NCBI RefSeq assembly: GCF_000817785.2
Contig: NZ_JTCM02000001.1
Location: 124,001 to 188,000 of the forward strand
Direction of reading: 5' to 3'
Length of the DNA: 64,000 nt
Source of the DNA: Hassallia byssoidea VB512170
GTDB lineage: Bacteria; Cyanobacteriota; Cyanobacteriia; Cyanobacteriales; Nostocaceae
The notes beneath the pieces were generated by a model that worked only from the letters and a program-made list of their open reading frames with translations, was not told where the DNA came from and searched no databases. Of this stretch, positions 27,572 through 37,133 are shown piece after piece (position 1 is the stretch's first letter; each line of letters starts with the position of its first letter). The translations under genes and the position numbers were made by a program.

Positions 27572-29446
27572 CTATTGTGATATTAAAGTCTGGAGAATTT
27601 GCTTTAAGTCAGGTACAAATGAGAGGATGACAAGAACAGCGATCGCACTGATGCAGATGGCGATAGTCAAGGCATAAGTTTGAGTTTTGCCTGAGTTGCC
27701 ATATTTGAGGACTTCACCACCGAATATCGAAGCAAGTCCGACAAGATTCACCAATCCATCGACGAGATAGCGATCGCCCCAATCAACGATGCGCGAAAAT
27801 ATATCTACACCACCCACAACACTGGAGCGATATAAGTTTGGTGTATAAAAATCGTAGGCGAACAAATCCTGCAAACCTTTCCAGGGCAAGCGAATCGGTT
27901 TTTGGATGAAGTTTGTGAAGTATATAATACCACCAAGACTTAAACCAAAGATGCTAGACCAAGTAAGCAGCAATGCGACATCTTGATTCAATGTTGCCCA
28001 TTCGGGGAGAAGAGACAAACTTTGGAGAATCATCGGGATATGAAGCGTAAAGCCTGCTAATGCTGTCATGGGTAGGATTACAGCCCACATAGGTTCAGGC
28101 GATCGCTCGGTCATTTGCGTCGGCTTATTCGCAAAAATCAGACCGAATACGCGAACCAAGCTAAAGGCAGTCAAAGTGTTAATTAGCACAAGCAGCCCTA
28201 CTAATAAAGGCTGAGTATTCCACAGTCCATCTGCTAATTTCAACATTGCCCAGAATCCACCAAGGGGAGGCATTGCAATTAGCCCCAACATACCAGCAAT
28301 AAAGGAAAGTCCGGTAACTGGACGACGCTTCCAAAGCCCGCCTAATTGAGTTAGATCCTGAGTTATGCAGTTGAGAATAATTGAGCCGCAACTTGCTACC
28401 AAAGTTGCCATTGCTACAGCATGAGCTAGTACAATCAACAGAGCCGCTTCGATTTGCTGACTACCAACAGCAATGAAGACAAGACCCATGTAAGCGCTGA
28501 CGAGATATGAGAGAGTACGTTTAATATCAATTTGAGCGATCGCAATCAATATTCCACCAACAGCAGTAATTGCGCCGATAGCGATCGTCATTGTCATTGC
28601 CCACGGAGAAAGTTCCAGCACCGGCTCTAGTTTCACCAGCACCCAGGCTCCAGTCGCTACCACTACCGAATTCCGCAATATTGTACTGGGAATGGGACCT
28701 TCCATCGCCTCATCTAACCACAGATGCAACGGAAACTGAGCGCATTTACCCATCGGTCCTGCAATCAGCGCCAAACTTACCAGCGCTGCCACCGTTGGAT
28801 TAACTTCAGCCGTTTCTGCCCACTGTGCTAACTCTCGAAAATCCCAAGTACCAGCTAAGGGATAAAGAGCCAACACACCCATCAGCAAAAATAAGTCACC
28901 TACGCGCTTGGTGAGGAATGCATCTCGCGCTCCCGTAACCACCAAAGACTGATTGAACCAGAAACCAATCAGCAGGTAAGTTCCTAAAGTCAAGATTTCC
29001 AGCACAATGTAGCTGAAGAACAGGGAATTGCACAAAACTAAGCTACACATCCCCGCTTCAAACATTGCCAGAAGAACATAAAAGCGTGCCCAACCCCAAT
29101 CCATCTCTAGATAACCGATCGCATAAAGTTGTGCGAGCAAGTTCAGCCCTGTTACCAAAATGCAAGCTCCCAGGCTGAGAGATGAGATTTCTAACGGAAT
29201 TGTTAAATTTAACCCTGCAACTTGCAACCAAGAGATAAACTCATATTGAGCAGGTAAATTCCACAGATAATAAAATGCCAAAACACTGTGGACAAAAGCG
29301 ATTAAAGTCACGATTAAGTTGAAATATCCTGCAGGTCTGGGTCCTGTGCGACGGGTAATCGACGGAAACCAGAGCGCCGACAAAACCATGCCAACTAATG
29401 CATAGCACGGTATTAACCAAGCAGTTAGAGTAATAAGTTGAGCCAT
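27572..29446 (-). CDS. ndhF3: NdhF3, NDH-1MS proton-pumping subunit
   Basis: 624-aa NuoL/NdhF-type subunit, first gene of the operon. Family segments: SLFFSYIVLEILTLGTYLLI, KRVGDLFLLMGVLALYPLAG, GPMGKCAQFPLHLWLDEAME (with GPIPSTILRNSVVVATGAWV) and AQIDIKRTLSYLVSAYMGLV. I prefer the ATG at 29446 because AGGA lies 8 bp upstream; an ATG three codons earlier is possible. The operon is normally induced by low CO2 through the LysR-type regulator NdhR/CcmR, whose gene is not in the window. Confidence 0.94.
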   Translation of the reverse strand: MAQLITLTAWLIPCYALVGMVLSALWFPSITRRTGPRPAGYFNLIVTLIAFVHSVLAFYYLWNLPAQYEFISWLQVAGLNLTIPLEISSLSLGACILVTGLNLLAQLYAIGYLEMDWGWARFYVLLAMFEAGMCSLVLCNSLFFSYIVLEILTLGTYLLIGFWFNQSLVVTGARDAFLTKRVGDLFLLMGVLALYPLAGTWDFRELAQWAETAEVNPTVAALVSLALIAGPMGKCAQFPLHLWLDEAMEGPIPSTILRNSVVVATGAWVLVKLEPVLELSPWAMTMTIAIGAITAVGGILIAIAQIDIKRTLSYLVSAYMGLVFIAVGSQQIEAALLIVLAHAVAMATLVASCGSIILNCITQDLTQLGGLWKRRPVTGLSFIAGMLGLIAMPPLGGFWAMLKLADGLWNTQPLLVGLLVLINTLTAFSLVRVFGLIFANKPTQMTERSPEPMWAVILPMTALAGFTLHIPMILQSLSLLPEWATLNQDVALLLTWSSIFGLSLGGIIYFTNFIQKPIRLPWKGLQDLFAYDFYTPNLYRSSVVGGVDIFSRIVDWGDRYLVDGLVNLVGLASIFGGEVLKYGNSGKTQTYALTIAICISAIAVLVILSFVPDLKQILQTLISQ

Positions 29447-29675
29447 CCGTTCCATCCTGACACGATAAGACTAATTAAATATACTTATATCTATGATTAT
29501 TATTTGAGGCATCAAAAATAATCTATATCTATGAAAGTAGCTTACCGTTTAAGTATAAAGAACGTAAGAGTCAAATCATCAAAAAATTCTTGGTAGTGGT
29601 GCGAGATTTATCTATGGTTCTATGACTGTAAAATGTAACTTTTGTCAAGCTGTTAATCAAAACATTGCAACCCTC
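29447..29675. promoter_or_regulatory. Promoter region of the CO2-uptake operon
   Basis: AT-rich upstream region containing two exact direct copies of TATATCTATGA at 29486-29496 and 29524-29534, 38 bp apart. They may be binding sites, but they do not match the TCAATG-N10-ATCAAT type reported for NdhR/CcmR. The region up to 29819 contains no gene. Confidence 0.45.
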
Positions 29676-29703
29676 GTAGAGACTTTTGCCGGAACGTCTC
29701 TAC
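29676..29703. repeat. GTAGAGAC palindrome, copy 1 (degenerate)
   Basis: GTAGAGAC (29676-29683) and GTCTCTAC (29696-29703) with a partly matching centre. Related to 41568-41595 and 44141-44169. Confidence 0.7.
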
Positions 29704-29734
29704 AATATATGTGATTTGTTGGACATGATATAAC

Positions 29735-29810
29735 AACGCTCCAACGCTCCCACCCTTCGGGTTCACCACTTGCTTCAAGTCGGCAGAGCCGCCCAACGCA
29801 GTGGTTCACC
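29735..29810. repeat. Dispersed GC-rich repeat with internal inverted parts
   Basis: CCAACGCTCCCACCCTTCGG to CCCAACGCAGTGGTTCACC, with TTGCTTCAAGTCGGCAGAGC in the middle. It looks like a divergent relative of the 58-bp repeat (shared GTGCGTTGG and GACTTGAAGCA elements, inverted). Confidence 0.55.
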
Positions 29811-29819
29811 AACAACCAA

Positions 29820-30569
29820 CTAATCCAACATTTGCGCGTCAATTCCCAAAGCGTTGAGTTGTTCTGGGGAAAGGGTACGCAACTTCTCAACAATTCTCTC
29901 GCGCTTGTGTCGCTCAACTTCGGCGCGTTCCTCTCCTGTTAACAATAAATTCCCCTGTGCATCCCACCACCGCAACCAAGGTAACTCTGCATTTTGATAC
30001 CATCCTTGCCAAATTCCCAACTCTACCCCCATTGGCTTAATGGGATAATGTCCCCGTTCATTGGGTTGGAGAATTTGATAAGTATTATCAATGAGATGAT
30101 AAACTTCAACTTGTTCTTTTAATACTTCGTATATTGCATAATAAGGTACGCGAATCGCTTGTTCGTAAACCCAAAACTTACCAACCTCTCCCTGTGAAGG
30201 TGGCGTTTTATCGCGTTCTTCGCTACCATCCCCCGATACAAATTCAATCACAATCAACGGTGCAACGTACTCCTTCCACAGCACGTAAGAACGCCGCATT
30301 TTACCTTCTAAAGTCGGCGGGACATTGGGTACATAAAACCAGTCTGGTGATAAAGCACCTTTTTCTGGCGGATCTGTCAACCGCCAGTAGATACCTGAAT
30401 CTTGTCCAATACAATATTGACCATCCGGATGAAGTTGCTCTAAAACAGGTTTGATAGAATCTGTTATTAAGATACTTTGGGGATGCTCTTGAAGGTTTTT
30501 CACAAATTTACCATCTGAGTCTGGTAATTGGGTATGGTCAGGCAAGGTGAATGTTGATAGGGAAGTCAT
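29820..30569 (-). CDS. Uma2-family (DUF820) putative endonuclease
   Basis: 249-aa Uma2 protein of the longer type. Conserved parts: ALSPDWFYVPNVPPTLEGKM (PD position), PLIVIEFVSGDGSEERDKTP (E-x-V), GKFWVYEQAIRVPYYAIYEV (Lys) and LGIWQGWYQNAELPWLRWWD. It ends in a charged helix (ERAEVERHKRERIVEKLR). ATG 30569 preferred over one three codons upstream. Unrelated in context to the CO2 operon. Confidence 0.88.
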   Translation of the reverse strand: MTSLSTFTLPDHTQLPDSDGKFVKNLQEHPQSILITDSIKPVLEQLHPDGQYCIGQDSGIYWRLTDPPEKGALSPDWFYVPNVPPTLEGKMRRSYVLWKEYVAPLIVIEFVSGDGSEERDKTPPSQGEVGKFWVYEQAIRVPYYAIYEVLKEQVEVYHLIDNTYQILQPNERGHYPIKPMGVELGIWQGWYQNAELPWLRWWDAQGNLLLTGEERAEVERHKRERIVEKLRTLSPEQLNALGIDAQMLD

Positions 30570-30609
30570 AGGCGACAACCATGATTGTATCTAAATTTTA
30601 TTTTAATGC

Positions 30610-30776
30610 TGGGGAATGGGTAATGGGTAATGGGGGAATGGGGGAATGGGGAATAGGGAATGGGTAATGGGAATAAAGCCAAATCTATTACCAATTCCCA
30701 ATTCTCTATTACCAATTCCCAATTCCCAATTCTCTATTACCAATTACCAATTACCAATTACCAATTATCAATTACT
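30610..30776. repeat. Inverted heptamer arrays GGGTAAT / AATTACC
   Basis: GGGAATG/GGGTAAT units (30610-30670) are followed by their complements CCCAATT and CCAATTA (30690-30774). The two sides can fold into one long stem. STRR-like, located between two genes on the same strand. Confidence 0.8.
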
Positions 30777-31983
30777 TGGTGCGGGGTGCGGGAGAGGGAA
30801 ACAAAGCTTGAAATGCAGATTGGCGATCGCTAACCGGTTCTGGAGCTGAATCCCAAAGGCTTTCGTAGTAAAAGAAAGTTACGCCCAAACGACGTTGTTG
30901 AGCTGCTCGCACTTGCGATTGAATTTGTGCGATCGCAACTGGGCGATTTCTCAACCCTGCCATAATACCAATTCCGGTGGGAATCATCTGTTGTGTTTCC
31001 TGAATTTCCGGACGGGTAATTTTTGCGATAAAACTTGACAAATCCTGACGATAAACTTGCATAATTAGTTCGTCTACAATATTCAACCTTACCCAACCGA
31101 GCCAATCTTGCAGATGTAACTTATATGCAAAATCGTAATAATTGGGCGAAACCGAGAAAATCGCATTCGGTTTTCTGGCTTTTACAGCTTCATTAAGTTG
31201 TATCATGAAGGTTGTGATTTTATCTGCCCGCCAGCGCACCCATGCTTCATCTTCAAAATTCGTTGGCGGATTATTTTTAGTTTCTTGAGTATACAACGCT
31301 ACTGTATATTTATCGTAGCCAAATTGGTTGGGCAAACTCATGTGATCGTCAAATTGAATTCCATCGACATCATACTGAGTGACAATTTCTAACACCAGGT
31401 TGGTGATAAATTGTTGCACTTCTGGAAGAAAGGGATTGAGCCAGACAACTTCACCGGCGACACTAATCGAAGTTTCGCTACCATCCCGCTTTTGCGTGAG
31501 CCAATTAGGACGATTTAATGCTAATTCTGAAGTTGGGGGAGCCATGAAACCAAACTCAAACCAAGGAATCGCGAGTAACCCTTGACGATGAGCTTGAGTA
31601 ATTACATCTGCTAGAATATCTTGTCCTTGGGAACCTCGATCAAAGGAGGGGATACCGATTTTTTTGGCTACGGCGCTGGGATACGATGTATAGCCAGAAT
31701 TCCATACTACAGGATAGATTGTATTGAAGTTGAGCCGCCTTAATTGACTCATTGCATCCTGCACTTTCAAACGATTTTTCAGGATGTCAAAATCATTACT
31801 AGTCAGCCAAACTCCCCTAATTTCCTGCCGGGGTTGTTGAGCGTAGACGCGGAGCGGCTTGTCGTCAGACATCGCCTGAAGGCTATTTATTTGAGATACC
31901 GTTATAAATGATACTAAAAACAAGACTGGCAACAAACATTGAATCGAACGCCGCCAACCTAAAGCAATTATACGTAATTTCAT
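30772..31983 (-). CDS. Exported GHL10 (DUF187) glycoside hydrolase-like protein
   Basis: 403-aa YddW/GHL10-type protein with a signal peptide or anchor (about 10-37, QCLLPVLFLVSFITVSQINS). The TIM-barrel-like domain begins EIRGVWLTSNDFDIL; further segments are NFNTIYPVVWNSGYTSYPSA, GLLAIPWFEFGFMAPPTSEL, DVDGIQFDDHMSLPNQFGYD (acidic site) and NAIFSVSPNYYDFAYKLHLQ. Relatives act on peptidoglycan or other extracellular glycans. Start ATG 31983 chosen because the signal peptide follows directly; an upstream start at 32043 would add 20 polar residues. Confidence 0.85.
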   Translation of the reverse strand: MKLRIIALGWRRSIQCLLPVLFLVSFITVSQINSLQAMSDDKPLRVYAQQPRQEIRGVWLTSNDFDILKNRLKVQDAMSQLRRLNFNTIYPVVWNSGYTSYPSAVAKKIGIPSFDRGSQGQDILADVITQAHRQGLLAIPWFEFGFMAPPTSELALNRPNWLTQKRDGSETSISVAGEVVWLNPFLPEVQQFITNLVLEIVTQYDVDGIQFDDHMSLPNQFGYDKYTVALYTQETKNNPPTNFEDEAWVRWRADKITTFMIQLNEAVKARKPNAIFSVSPNYYDFAYKLHLQDWLGWVRLNIVDELIMQVYRQDLSSFIAKITRPEIQETQQMIPTGIGIMAGLRNRPVAIAQIQSQVRAAQQRRLGVTFFYYESLWDSAPEPVSDRQSAFQALFPSPAPRTK

Positions 31984-32430
31984 TGAATTGAATGATAAGT
32001 TAATTACTTCAACAGGCTCGCACCTATTTTTTGATGGAAACAAAAGCGGTAATTCTGATAACTTTGAAGGAAGAAGTCCGTGTATGTATCCATACCACTT
32101 TTCAATTCATCCGTAAATAGCTTTGTGAAAATATTCAGTTGTTAGGTGAATCACTTGATATACACGTAATTGGGAACGCGGTAATCAAAGAAAATTATTA
32201 CTTGATTACCGACCTCATAAATAATAAAAGTGTTCCAACGAATCGGATTTTATGCGATCGCTACACTAAAGTAGTGTCATAGTTGCTATTTCTAGTTAAA
32301 ACTATATTTCTCCAGAAAAATATTTATAATTTTAAAGATTTAAGTTAAATAAAATACAATTATATTGCTATATGACTATGTGATAATTCGTGGAATGTGA
32401 GTTATGAGCGATCGCATTCTTACCACCGCA
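31984..32430. other. Gene-free AT-rich stretch
   Basis: About 450 bp, AT-rich, with a single HIP1 octamer near 32408 and no supported gene. It probably holds the promoter of the hydrolase gene on its left. Confidence 0.5.
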
Positions 32431-32751
32431 TCAATCTTTCGGTACTAAGGCAATCCGATATCCAAGAGCATCCAAAAACTCAATCAAAGTGTAAATTTCA
32501 CTTCCACCAGATTCTGACAGCATCTTATCAAGCTGTTCATAATGCAGTTTAGCTTCTTCTGAGAGATTATCTGACAGCAAACGCGCATCAACCACATTTT
32601 TCAACGCCGATCGCAATAGTTCAGGTTCACGACCTTCTTCTTCTAATTCCAACATAACCCCAATATATGCAGCAGCATGTTCAGGATCTTTAAGAGAAGA
32701 AATTAAATAATCGTGGTAACTGCTACTTGTTGGTGCTTTCACTTCTTTCAT
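32431..32751 (-). CDS. Antitoxin of a HigB/RelE-type module
   Basis: 106-aa protein starting MKEVKAPTSSSYHDYLISSL. KDPEHAAAYIGVMLELEEEG is typical of the HigA-like 'addiction module antidote' family that follows phage Gp49-like/HigB toxins. The second half, GGSEIYTLIEFLDALGYRIA, resembles the final part of the DNA-binding domain. The ATG at 32751 overlaps the toxin end by 29 bp, so the start 20 codons upstream is unlikely. Confidence 0.8.
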   Translation of the reverse strand: MKEVKAPTSSSYHDYLISSLKDPEHAAAYIGVMLELEEEGREPELLRSALKNVVDARLLSDNLSEEAKLHYEQLDKMLSESGGSEIYTLIEFLDALGYRIALVPKD

Positions 32752-33067
32752 AATCTCTCCAATATTCCCTAGCTGTAAGAATGTCTTGCTCTTGCATACT
32801 TTTATCTCCACCAGAGAGTATAACTATTATCGTTGATCCTATTTGCCCAAAATAAACGCGGTAGCCAGGACCATAGTCAATTCTCAGTTCAAAAACTCCT
32901 TCACCTACTGAGCGATAATCTCCCAAGTTACCTGACCTGACTCGTTCAAGCCTCTTTTCTATTTTAACTCTGGCTCTCATATCTCTTAAACAATCAAGCC
33001 ATTCTGCAAAAGGACTTCTTCGGTCTGCTGTTTGGTAGTTCCTAATCTCTCTTGGTTGGACTTCCAC
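32723..33067 (-). CDS. RelE/HigB-type toxin (addiction-module killer protein)
   Basis: 114-aa toxin of the RelE/ParE superfamily, Gp49-like killer group: REIRNYQTADRRSPFAEWLD, ARVKIEKRLERVRSGNLGDY, GEGVFELRIDYGPGYRVYFG, then IIVILSGGDKSMQEQDILTA. The family cleaves mRNA on the ribosome. Toxin-first order with overlap to the antitoxin. The frame is intact. Confidence 0.87.
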   Translation of the reverse strand: MEVQPREIRNYQTADRRSPFAEWLDCLRDMRARVKIEKRLERVRSGNLGDYRSVGEGVFELRIDYGPGYRVYFGQIGSTIIVILSGGDKSMQEQDILTAREYWRDYERSESTNK

Positions 33068-33138
33068 TCTTTAACTGTCAATGCTTCATAACTTAACTTA
33101 CTTGAAAACGCTCTCCCTTAAAAATATGAATTTGCATT

Positions 33139-33200
33139 CTCACGCCAAGACGCAAAGACGCTCTTTTAATTCTTTGCGTCTCTGCGACTTGGCGTGAGAC
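33139..33200. repeat. 62-bp imperfect palindrome
   Basis: TCTCACGCCAAGACGCAAAG ... CTTTGCGTCTCTGCGACTTGG with the end CGTGAGAC. The outer arms pair (CTCACGCCAAG with CTTGGCGTGAG), as do the inner arms (GACGCAAAG with CTTTGCGTC). It lies just past the acs stop and may end transcription. A related half (CTTTGCGCCTTTGCGTGAGG) lies at about 37090-37116, upstream of the NB-ARC gene. Confidence 0.8.
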
Positions 33201-33204
33201 TTTC

Positions 33205-35178
33205 TTAACCTTCTCCCCGCAGCTTATCCAACACACTGCGATCTTCTAAAGTCGAAGTATCCCCCGATACCTCTTCCCCCGCAGCTAGATTTCGCAGCAA
33301 TCGCCGCATAATCTTACCCGATCGCGTCTTCGGCAAAGCATCAGTAAAGCGAATTTCTCCCGGACGAGCGATCGCGCCAATTTCCTGAGCAACGTGCTTT
33401 TTCAACTCCTTACTCAATTCCTCACTCGCCTGAAAACTGCCTTCCAAAGTCACAAAAGCAACAACTTCCTCACCCTTCAATTCATCCGGTTTACCCACCA
33501 CCGCAGCTTCAGCCACCGCCGGATGAGACACCAACGCCGATTCAACCTCCATCGTCCCCAAACGATGCCCTGAAACATTCAGCACATCATCTACTCGTCC
33601 CATTACCCAGAAATACCCATCTTCATCCTGCCGCGCACCATCGCCAGCAAAGTAGATATAATTGCCATCTTTGGGGGGGATGTGTTCCCAATAAGTGCGG
33701 CGGAAGCGTTCTGGATCGCCGTATACAGTCCGCATCATACCGGGCCAAGGATGACGCACCGCCAAATAACCGCCTTCGTTATTCGGTACAGAATTGCCTT
33801 CTAAATCTACAACATCCGCAAGAATTCCGGGGAAAGGACAAGTTGCGGAACCGGGTTTAGTGGGAATTGCTCCTGGCAACGGCGTAATCATAATACCGCC
33901 TGTTTCCGTTTGCCACCAGGTATCCACAATTGGACAGCGTTCCCCGCCTATTATCTTATGATACCACATCCAAGCTTCCGGGTTAATCGGTTCGCCAACA
34001 GTTCCCAGCAAACGCAGCGAAGACAAATTTCGCGCTTTGGGATGTTGTTCGCCCATTTTGATAAAAGCACGAATTGCCGTAGGCGCAGTATAAAAAATAT
34101 TTACACCGTATTTTTCAATTACATCCCAAAAACAGCCTGGATTTGAAGCACGCGGCGCACCTTCATACATGACGCTGGTTGCACCGTTGGAAAGGGGACC
34201 GTAGAGAATGTAACTGTGTCCCGTAATCCAACCGACATCAGCCGTACACCAATATACATCAGTATCTTGCAAGTCGAAAATCCATTTCGTGGTGATGTGA
34301 GTGTATAAGTTATAACCACCCGTTGTATGCACAACGCCTTTTGGTTTGCCAGTACTACCAGATGTGTAAAGGACAAACAGCATATCTTCGCTGTCCATCG
34401 GTTCGGCAGGACAATCGGCTGAGGCATCTTTTTGCAAATCGTGCCACCAGCGATCGCGTCCCCCTAACTGCATATAAATATCTTGTCCGGTACGCTTGAC
34501 AACGATGACGTTTTCTACACTGGGGGCAGCACCATCAGCCAAAGCTTTGTCAACTTGTTCTTTGAGAGGAACGATCGCATCTTTTCTGAAACCACCATCA
34601 GCAGTGATTACTAGTTTAGCTTGGGCATCGATCAGGCGATCGCGTAAAGCTTCCGCACTGAAACCACCAAAAACGACGCTGTGAGGTGCGCCAATTCTCG
34701 CACAAGCTAGCATTGCGATCGCCGCTTCGGGTATCATTGGCATGTAAATACCAACGCGATCGCCTTTTTGTACTCCCAACTGCTTGAGAACATTGGCAAA
34801 CTGGCAAACTTCTCGATGCAATTGCGCGTAAGTGAGAGTGCGTGAGTCTCCTGGTTCTCCTTCCCAAATCAGTGCAGCTTTATTTTTGCGCCAAGTGGTG
34901 AGGTGTCTGTCAAGACAATTGTAAGAAATATTAATCTTACCGCCGACAAACCACTTCGCAAAAGGCGGTTGCCAATCTAGCACCGTGTCCCATTTTTCAA
35001 ACCAGTGCAACTCATTTTCAGCCAATTCTGCCCAAAATGCTTGCGGGTCAGCTTTAGCTTTGTCGTAGAGACGCTGATAGTCTTCTAAACTTTTGATTTG
35101 GGCATTTTGGGAAAACTCAGTTGGTGGGTGGAATAAACGCTTTTCTTGGAGGATTGATTCTATCGTGGGTTGAGACAT
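33205..35178 (-). CDS. acs: Acetyl-CoA synthetase (AMP-forming)
   Basis: 657-aa enzyme that activates acetate to acetyl-CoA through acetyl-AMP. Motifs: N-terminal [20 protein letters not shown], nucleotide loop [40 protein letters not shown], hinge [20 protein letters not shown], and the C-terminal acetylatable Lys in [20 protein letters not shown]. Length is standard. It stands alone between the palindrome at 33139-33200 and the first 21-bp array, which begins 91 bp upstream of its start. Confidence 0.96.
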   Translation of the reverse strand: MSQPTIESILQEKRLFHPPTEFSQNAQIKSLEDYQRLYDKAKADPQAFWAELAENELHWFEKWDTVLDWQPPFAKWFVGGKINISYNCLDRHLTTWRKNKAALIWEGEPGDSRTLTYAQLHREVCQFANVLKQLGVQKGDRVGIYMPMIPEAAIAMLACARIGAPHSVVFGGFSAEALRDRLIDAQAKLVITADGGFRKDAIVPLKEQVDKALADGAAPSVENVIVVKRTGQDIYMQLGGRDRWWHDLQKDASADCPAEPMDSEDMLFVLYTSGSTGKPKGVVHTTGGYNLYTHITTKWIFDLQDTDVYWCTADVGWITGHSYILYGPLSNGATSVMYEGAPRASNPGCFWDVIEKYGVNIFYTAPTAIRAFIKMGEQHPKARNLSSLRLLGTVGEPINPEAWMWYHKIIGGERCPIVDTWWQTETGGIMITPLPGAIPTKPGSATCPFPGILADVVDLEGNSVPNNEGGYLAVRHPWPGMMRTVYGDPERFRRTYWEHIPPKDGNYIYFAGDGARQDEDGYFWVMGRVDDVLNVSGHRLGTMEVESALVSHPAVAEAAVVGKPDELKGEEVVAFVTLEGSFQASEELSKELKKHVAQEIGAIARPGEIRFTDALPKTRSGKIMRRLLRNLAAGEEVSGDTSTLEDRSVLDKLRGEG

Positions 35179-35268
35179 AATGCGATCGCTAATTAATATT
35201 GTTACTGCAAACTATTCTGTACGCAGATTTGCTAAAAGTGTTTTGATTTTCGTAAAGATAAGGGAAAA

Positions 35269-35450
35269 ATGGCATTGCATCGAGTCACAATGGCATTGCA
35301 TCGAGTCACAATGGCATTGTATCGAGTCACAATGGCATTGCATCGAGTCACAATGGCATTGTATCGAGTCACAATGGCATTGTATCGAGTCACAATGGCA
35401 TTGTATCGAGTCACAATGGCATTGTATCGAGTCACAATGGCATTGCAGGG
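35269..35450. repeat. 21-bp tandem array 1 (8.7 copies)
   Basis: Eight full units and one partial. Unit: ATGGCATTGCATCGAGTCAC then A, with a C/T variant at base 10 (GCATCG or GTATCG). Because 21 is divisible by 3, several frames stay open (MALHRVT, WHCIESQ, and on the other strand MTRYNAIV), but these are not genes. CATTG...CAATG in each unit can pair. After the last unit comes GGCATTGCAGGGTGTTGCTA and AGTTTAA, which is shared with array 2. Confidence 0.95.
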
Positions 35451-35720
35451 TGTTGCTAAGTTTAATTTGCTACAAATTAATCAAATGCTGTACTTAGCGA
35501 TCATTTATTAATCTCGCCAGATTAAATTTGAAACCCTATTTTTAGATTAGTCCGCGCAGGCGGACTTTGTTTGTGTAGCCGCGATTTTAATCGTCGGGGT
35601 TTCATGAAATTATTCTCTTCCCAGAGTCATAGAAGAGGGTTAGTATGCATTGGCTAGATAGCTAATGCGGATGTAAATTGCGAGAATATGAGATTAGTAT
35701 AAATCAACCTATCAGCACCT
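35451..35720. other. Intergenic remainder with a dispersed repeat
   Basis: 35550-35580 holds GTCCGCGCAGGCGGACTTTG then TTTGTGTAGCC, a repeat also seen at 40203-40235 and, inverted, at about 41737-41767. No gene seen. Confidence 0.6.
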
Positions 35721-36365
35721 ATGACACTCACCGTAGAAGCGAGTAACCTATCTTTAAACGACGTTCATCGCTTGCTGAACCTGGAAGAACAGCCAATTGG
35801 CTCAACAGACTACTTAACTTTACAACCTCTGACTGAGTTTGAACAGCAAGATTTATTGCGGATTAGCAACGACTTTGAACGTTACCTAGCAGCGGGAAAA
35901 GTTTCGGAAGGATTAGTTAAATTTTTAACTCTTGCCCCATTAATGCGATTGGCTGGATTTTATGATGTGCTGATTCGCTTGACGATGGAGGATGTAATTG
36001 CTATTTCCATCGAAGATGAAAATACAAATATTAAAGGACGCATGGATATTTTAGCAATCAACAACGCTCAGGCAATTACTATGCCGCCTTTTTGGATTTT
36101 AGTAATTGAGACGAAAAATAGTTTAGCTGACGTGCTTCAGGGTTTACCACAACTGCTAACCTACGCTTATAAAAGTTTAGAACAGCAAGAATCTGTATGG
36201 GGATTGATAACGAATGGACTGCGTTATCAATATGTTTATCTTAGACAAAGTACACCACCAACTTATCAGTTAATGCCATTACTGAATTTGAATGAATCTC
36301 CAGATGCAATTGAATTATTGCAAGTTCTCAAAGCCATTTGCCAACTGCCAGATTTTCAGTTGTGA
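35721..36365 (+). CDS. PD-(D/E)xK protein, HsdR N-terminal-like
   Basis: 214-aa protein similar to the N-terminal nuclease part of type I restriction R subunits (HSDR_N type), here as a stand-alone protein. Core: IKGRMDILAIN with D109, WILVIETKNSL with E130-x-K132, and a downstream Gln helix (LQGLPQLLTYAYKSL), then WGLITNGLRYQYVYLR. Short copies like this occur in many cyanobacteria; their targets are unknown. It opens the defence-like island. Confidence 0.8.
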   Translation: MTLTVEASNLSLNDVHRLLNLEEQPIGSTDYLTLQPLTEFEQQDLLRISNDFERYLAAGKVSEGLVKFLTLAPLMRLAGFYDVLIRLTMEDVIAISIEDENTNIKGRMDILAINNAQAITMPPFWILVIETKNSLADVLQGLPQLLTYAYKSLEQQESVWGLITNGLRYQYVYLRQSTPPTYQLMPLLNLNESPDAIELLQVLKAICQLPDFQL

Positions 36366-36444
36366 GAAATAGGCGATCGCTCTCGTTGAATATAAAGCGT
36401 ATTGCAAGTTGCAGGAGGTACACCCCACCCACGAAGAAAGCGCA

Positions 36445-36466
36445 CCCTCCCCGCAAGCGGGGAGGG
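36445..36466. repeat. CCCTCCCCGC hairpin, copy 1
   Basis: CCCTCCCCGC-AA-GCGGGGAGGG, a perfect 10-bp stem. Copy 2 (39569-39592) lies on the other side of the effector/NB-ARC module. Confidence 0.85.
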
Positions 36467-36589
36467 TTGGGGAGGGGTTCTTCTCTACCTCACGCCCGTT
36501 GAAATCTGCTGTAAACTTAATATATTTTCCGAAATTAGCGCAGTCAAGCTGGTAGTATGCTGTGTAATTGCGCTTTACGAAAGTAGCTT

Positions 36590-37021
36590 ATGGAACCGTT
36601 AACCGCCGGTGCGATCGCCCTAGGACTATATATAGGCGGCAAATTTGCTGATTGGGGTATAGAAAAGGCTTTTGATGCAGGGCTTGATTATGCCAAACAA
36701 AAGCTGCAAGCAAAATCGCCTGATACCGTAGCGACTTTAGCAGCTTTACCAGCAGGGCGAGAAGATATTGGTGTCGCTGTTTTAGAGATAGAGAAAGCAG
36801 CGCAAGCAGATCCAGAGATAAAAGCGGCAGTGGAAGCTTTGGGAAATGATGTAAACCAAGCCGCAAAGACAAATCCTCAACTGGAGAAGGCTATTCAAGA
36901 TTTAACACAGATGGTGCAGGCACAACGCCCAGGAATCATTAACGAAAATTGGCAAGGGATAAACATTAAAGGCGGAGATACCACCATTAATAAACCTAAT
37001 TTCGACTTTCGCAGCAAATAA
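36590..37021 (+). CDS. Bell-like membrane effector candidate with C-terminal amyloid-type motif
   Basis: 143-aa protein. The N-terminus is a hydrophobic/amphipathic helix region (MEPLTAGAIALGLYIGGKFA, then DWGIEKAFDAGLDYAKQKL). A helical middle follows (ALPAGREDIGVAVLEIEKAA, DPEIKAAVEALGNDVNQAAK, NPQLEKAIQDLTQMVQA). The last 26 residues hold the motif NENWQGINIKGG (119-129) and INKPNFDF (133-140). The layout matches the bacterial Bell domain, an analogue of fungal HeLo/HELL membrane toxins, with a C-terminal amyloid signalling motif. The same motif stands at the N-terminus of the NB-ARC protein encoded 112 bp downstream. Membrane permeabilisation on activation is inferred from that model. Confidence 0.7.
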   Translation: MEPLTAGAIALGLYIGGKFADWGIEKAFDAGLDYAKQKLQAKSPDTVATLAALPAGREDIGVAVLEIEKAAQADPEIKAAVEALGNDVNQAAKTNPQLEKAIQDLTQMVQAQRPGIINENWQGINIKGGDTTINKPNFDFRSK

Positions 37022-37133
37022 ATACCTATCCTGGCGTTGCTGAAGCGCGGATATGAAATTGAAATATTCAACATCTGAAACTCTTACTCTTTGCGCCTTT
37101 GCGCCTTTGCGTGAGGCTAATTCATACACACTC

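Noticed and set aside
35180-35511. Overlapping open frames on both strands encoding heptapeptide repeats (MALHRVT, WHCIESQ, MTRYNAIV)
   Set aside because: They are by-products of the 21-bp array, open in several frames at once, with no start context or non-repeat domain.
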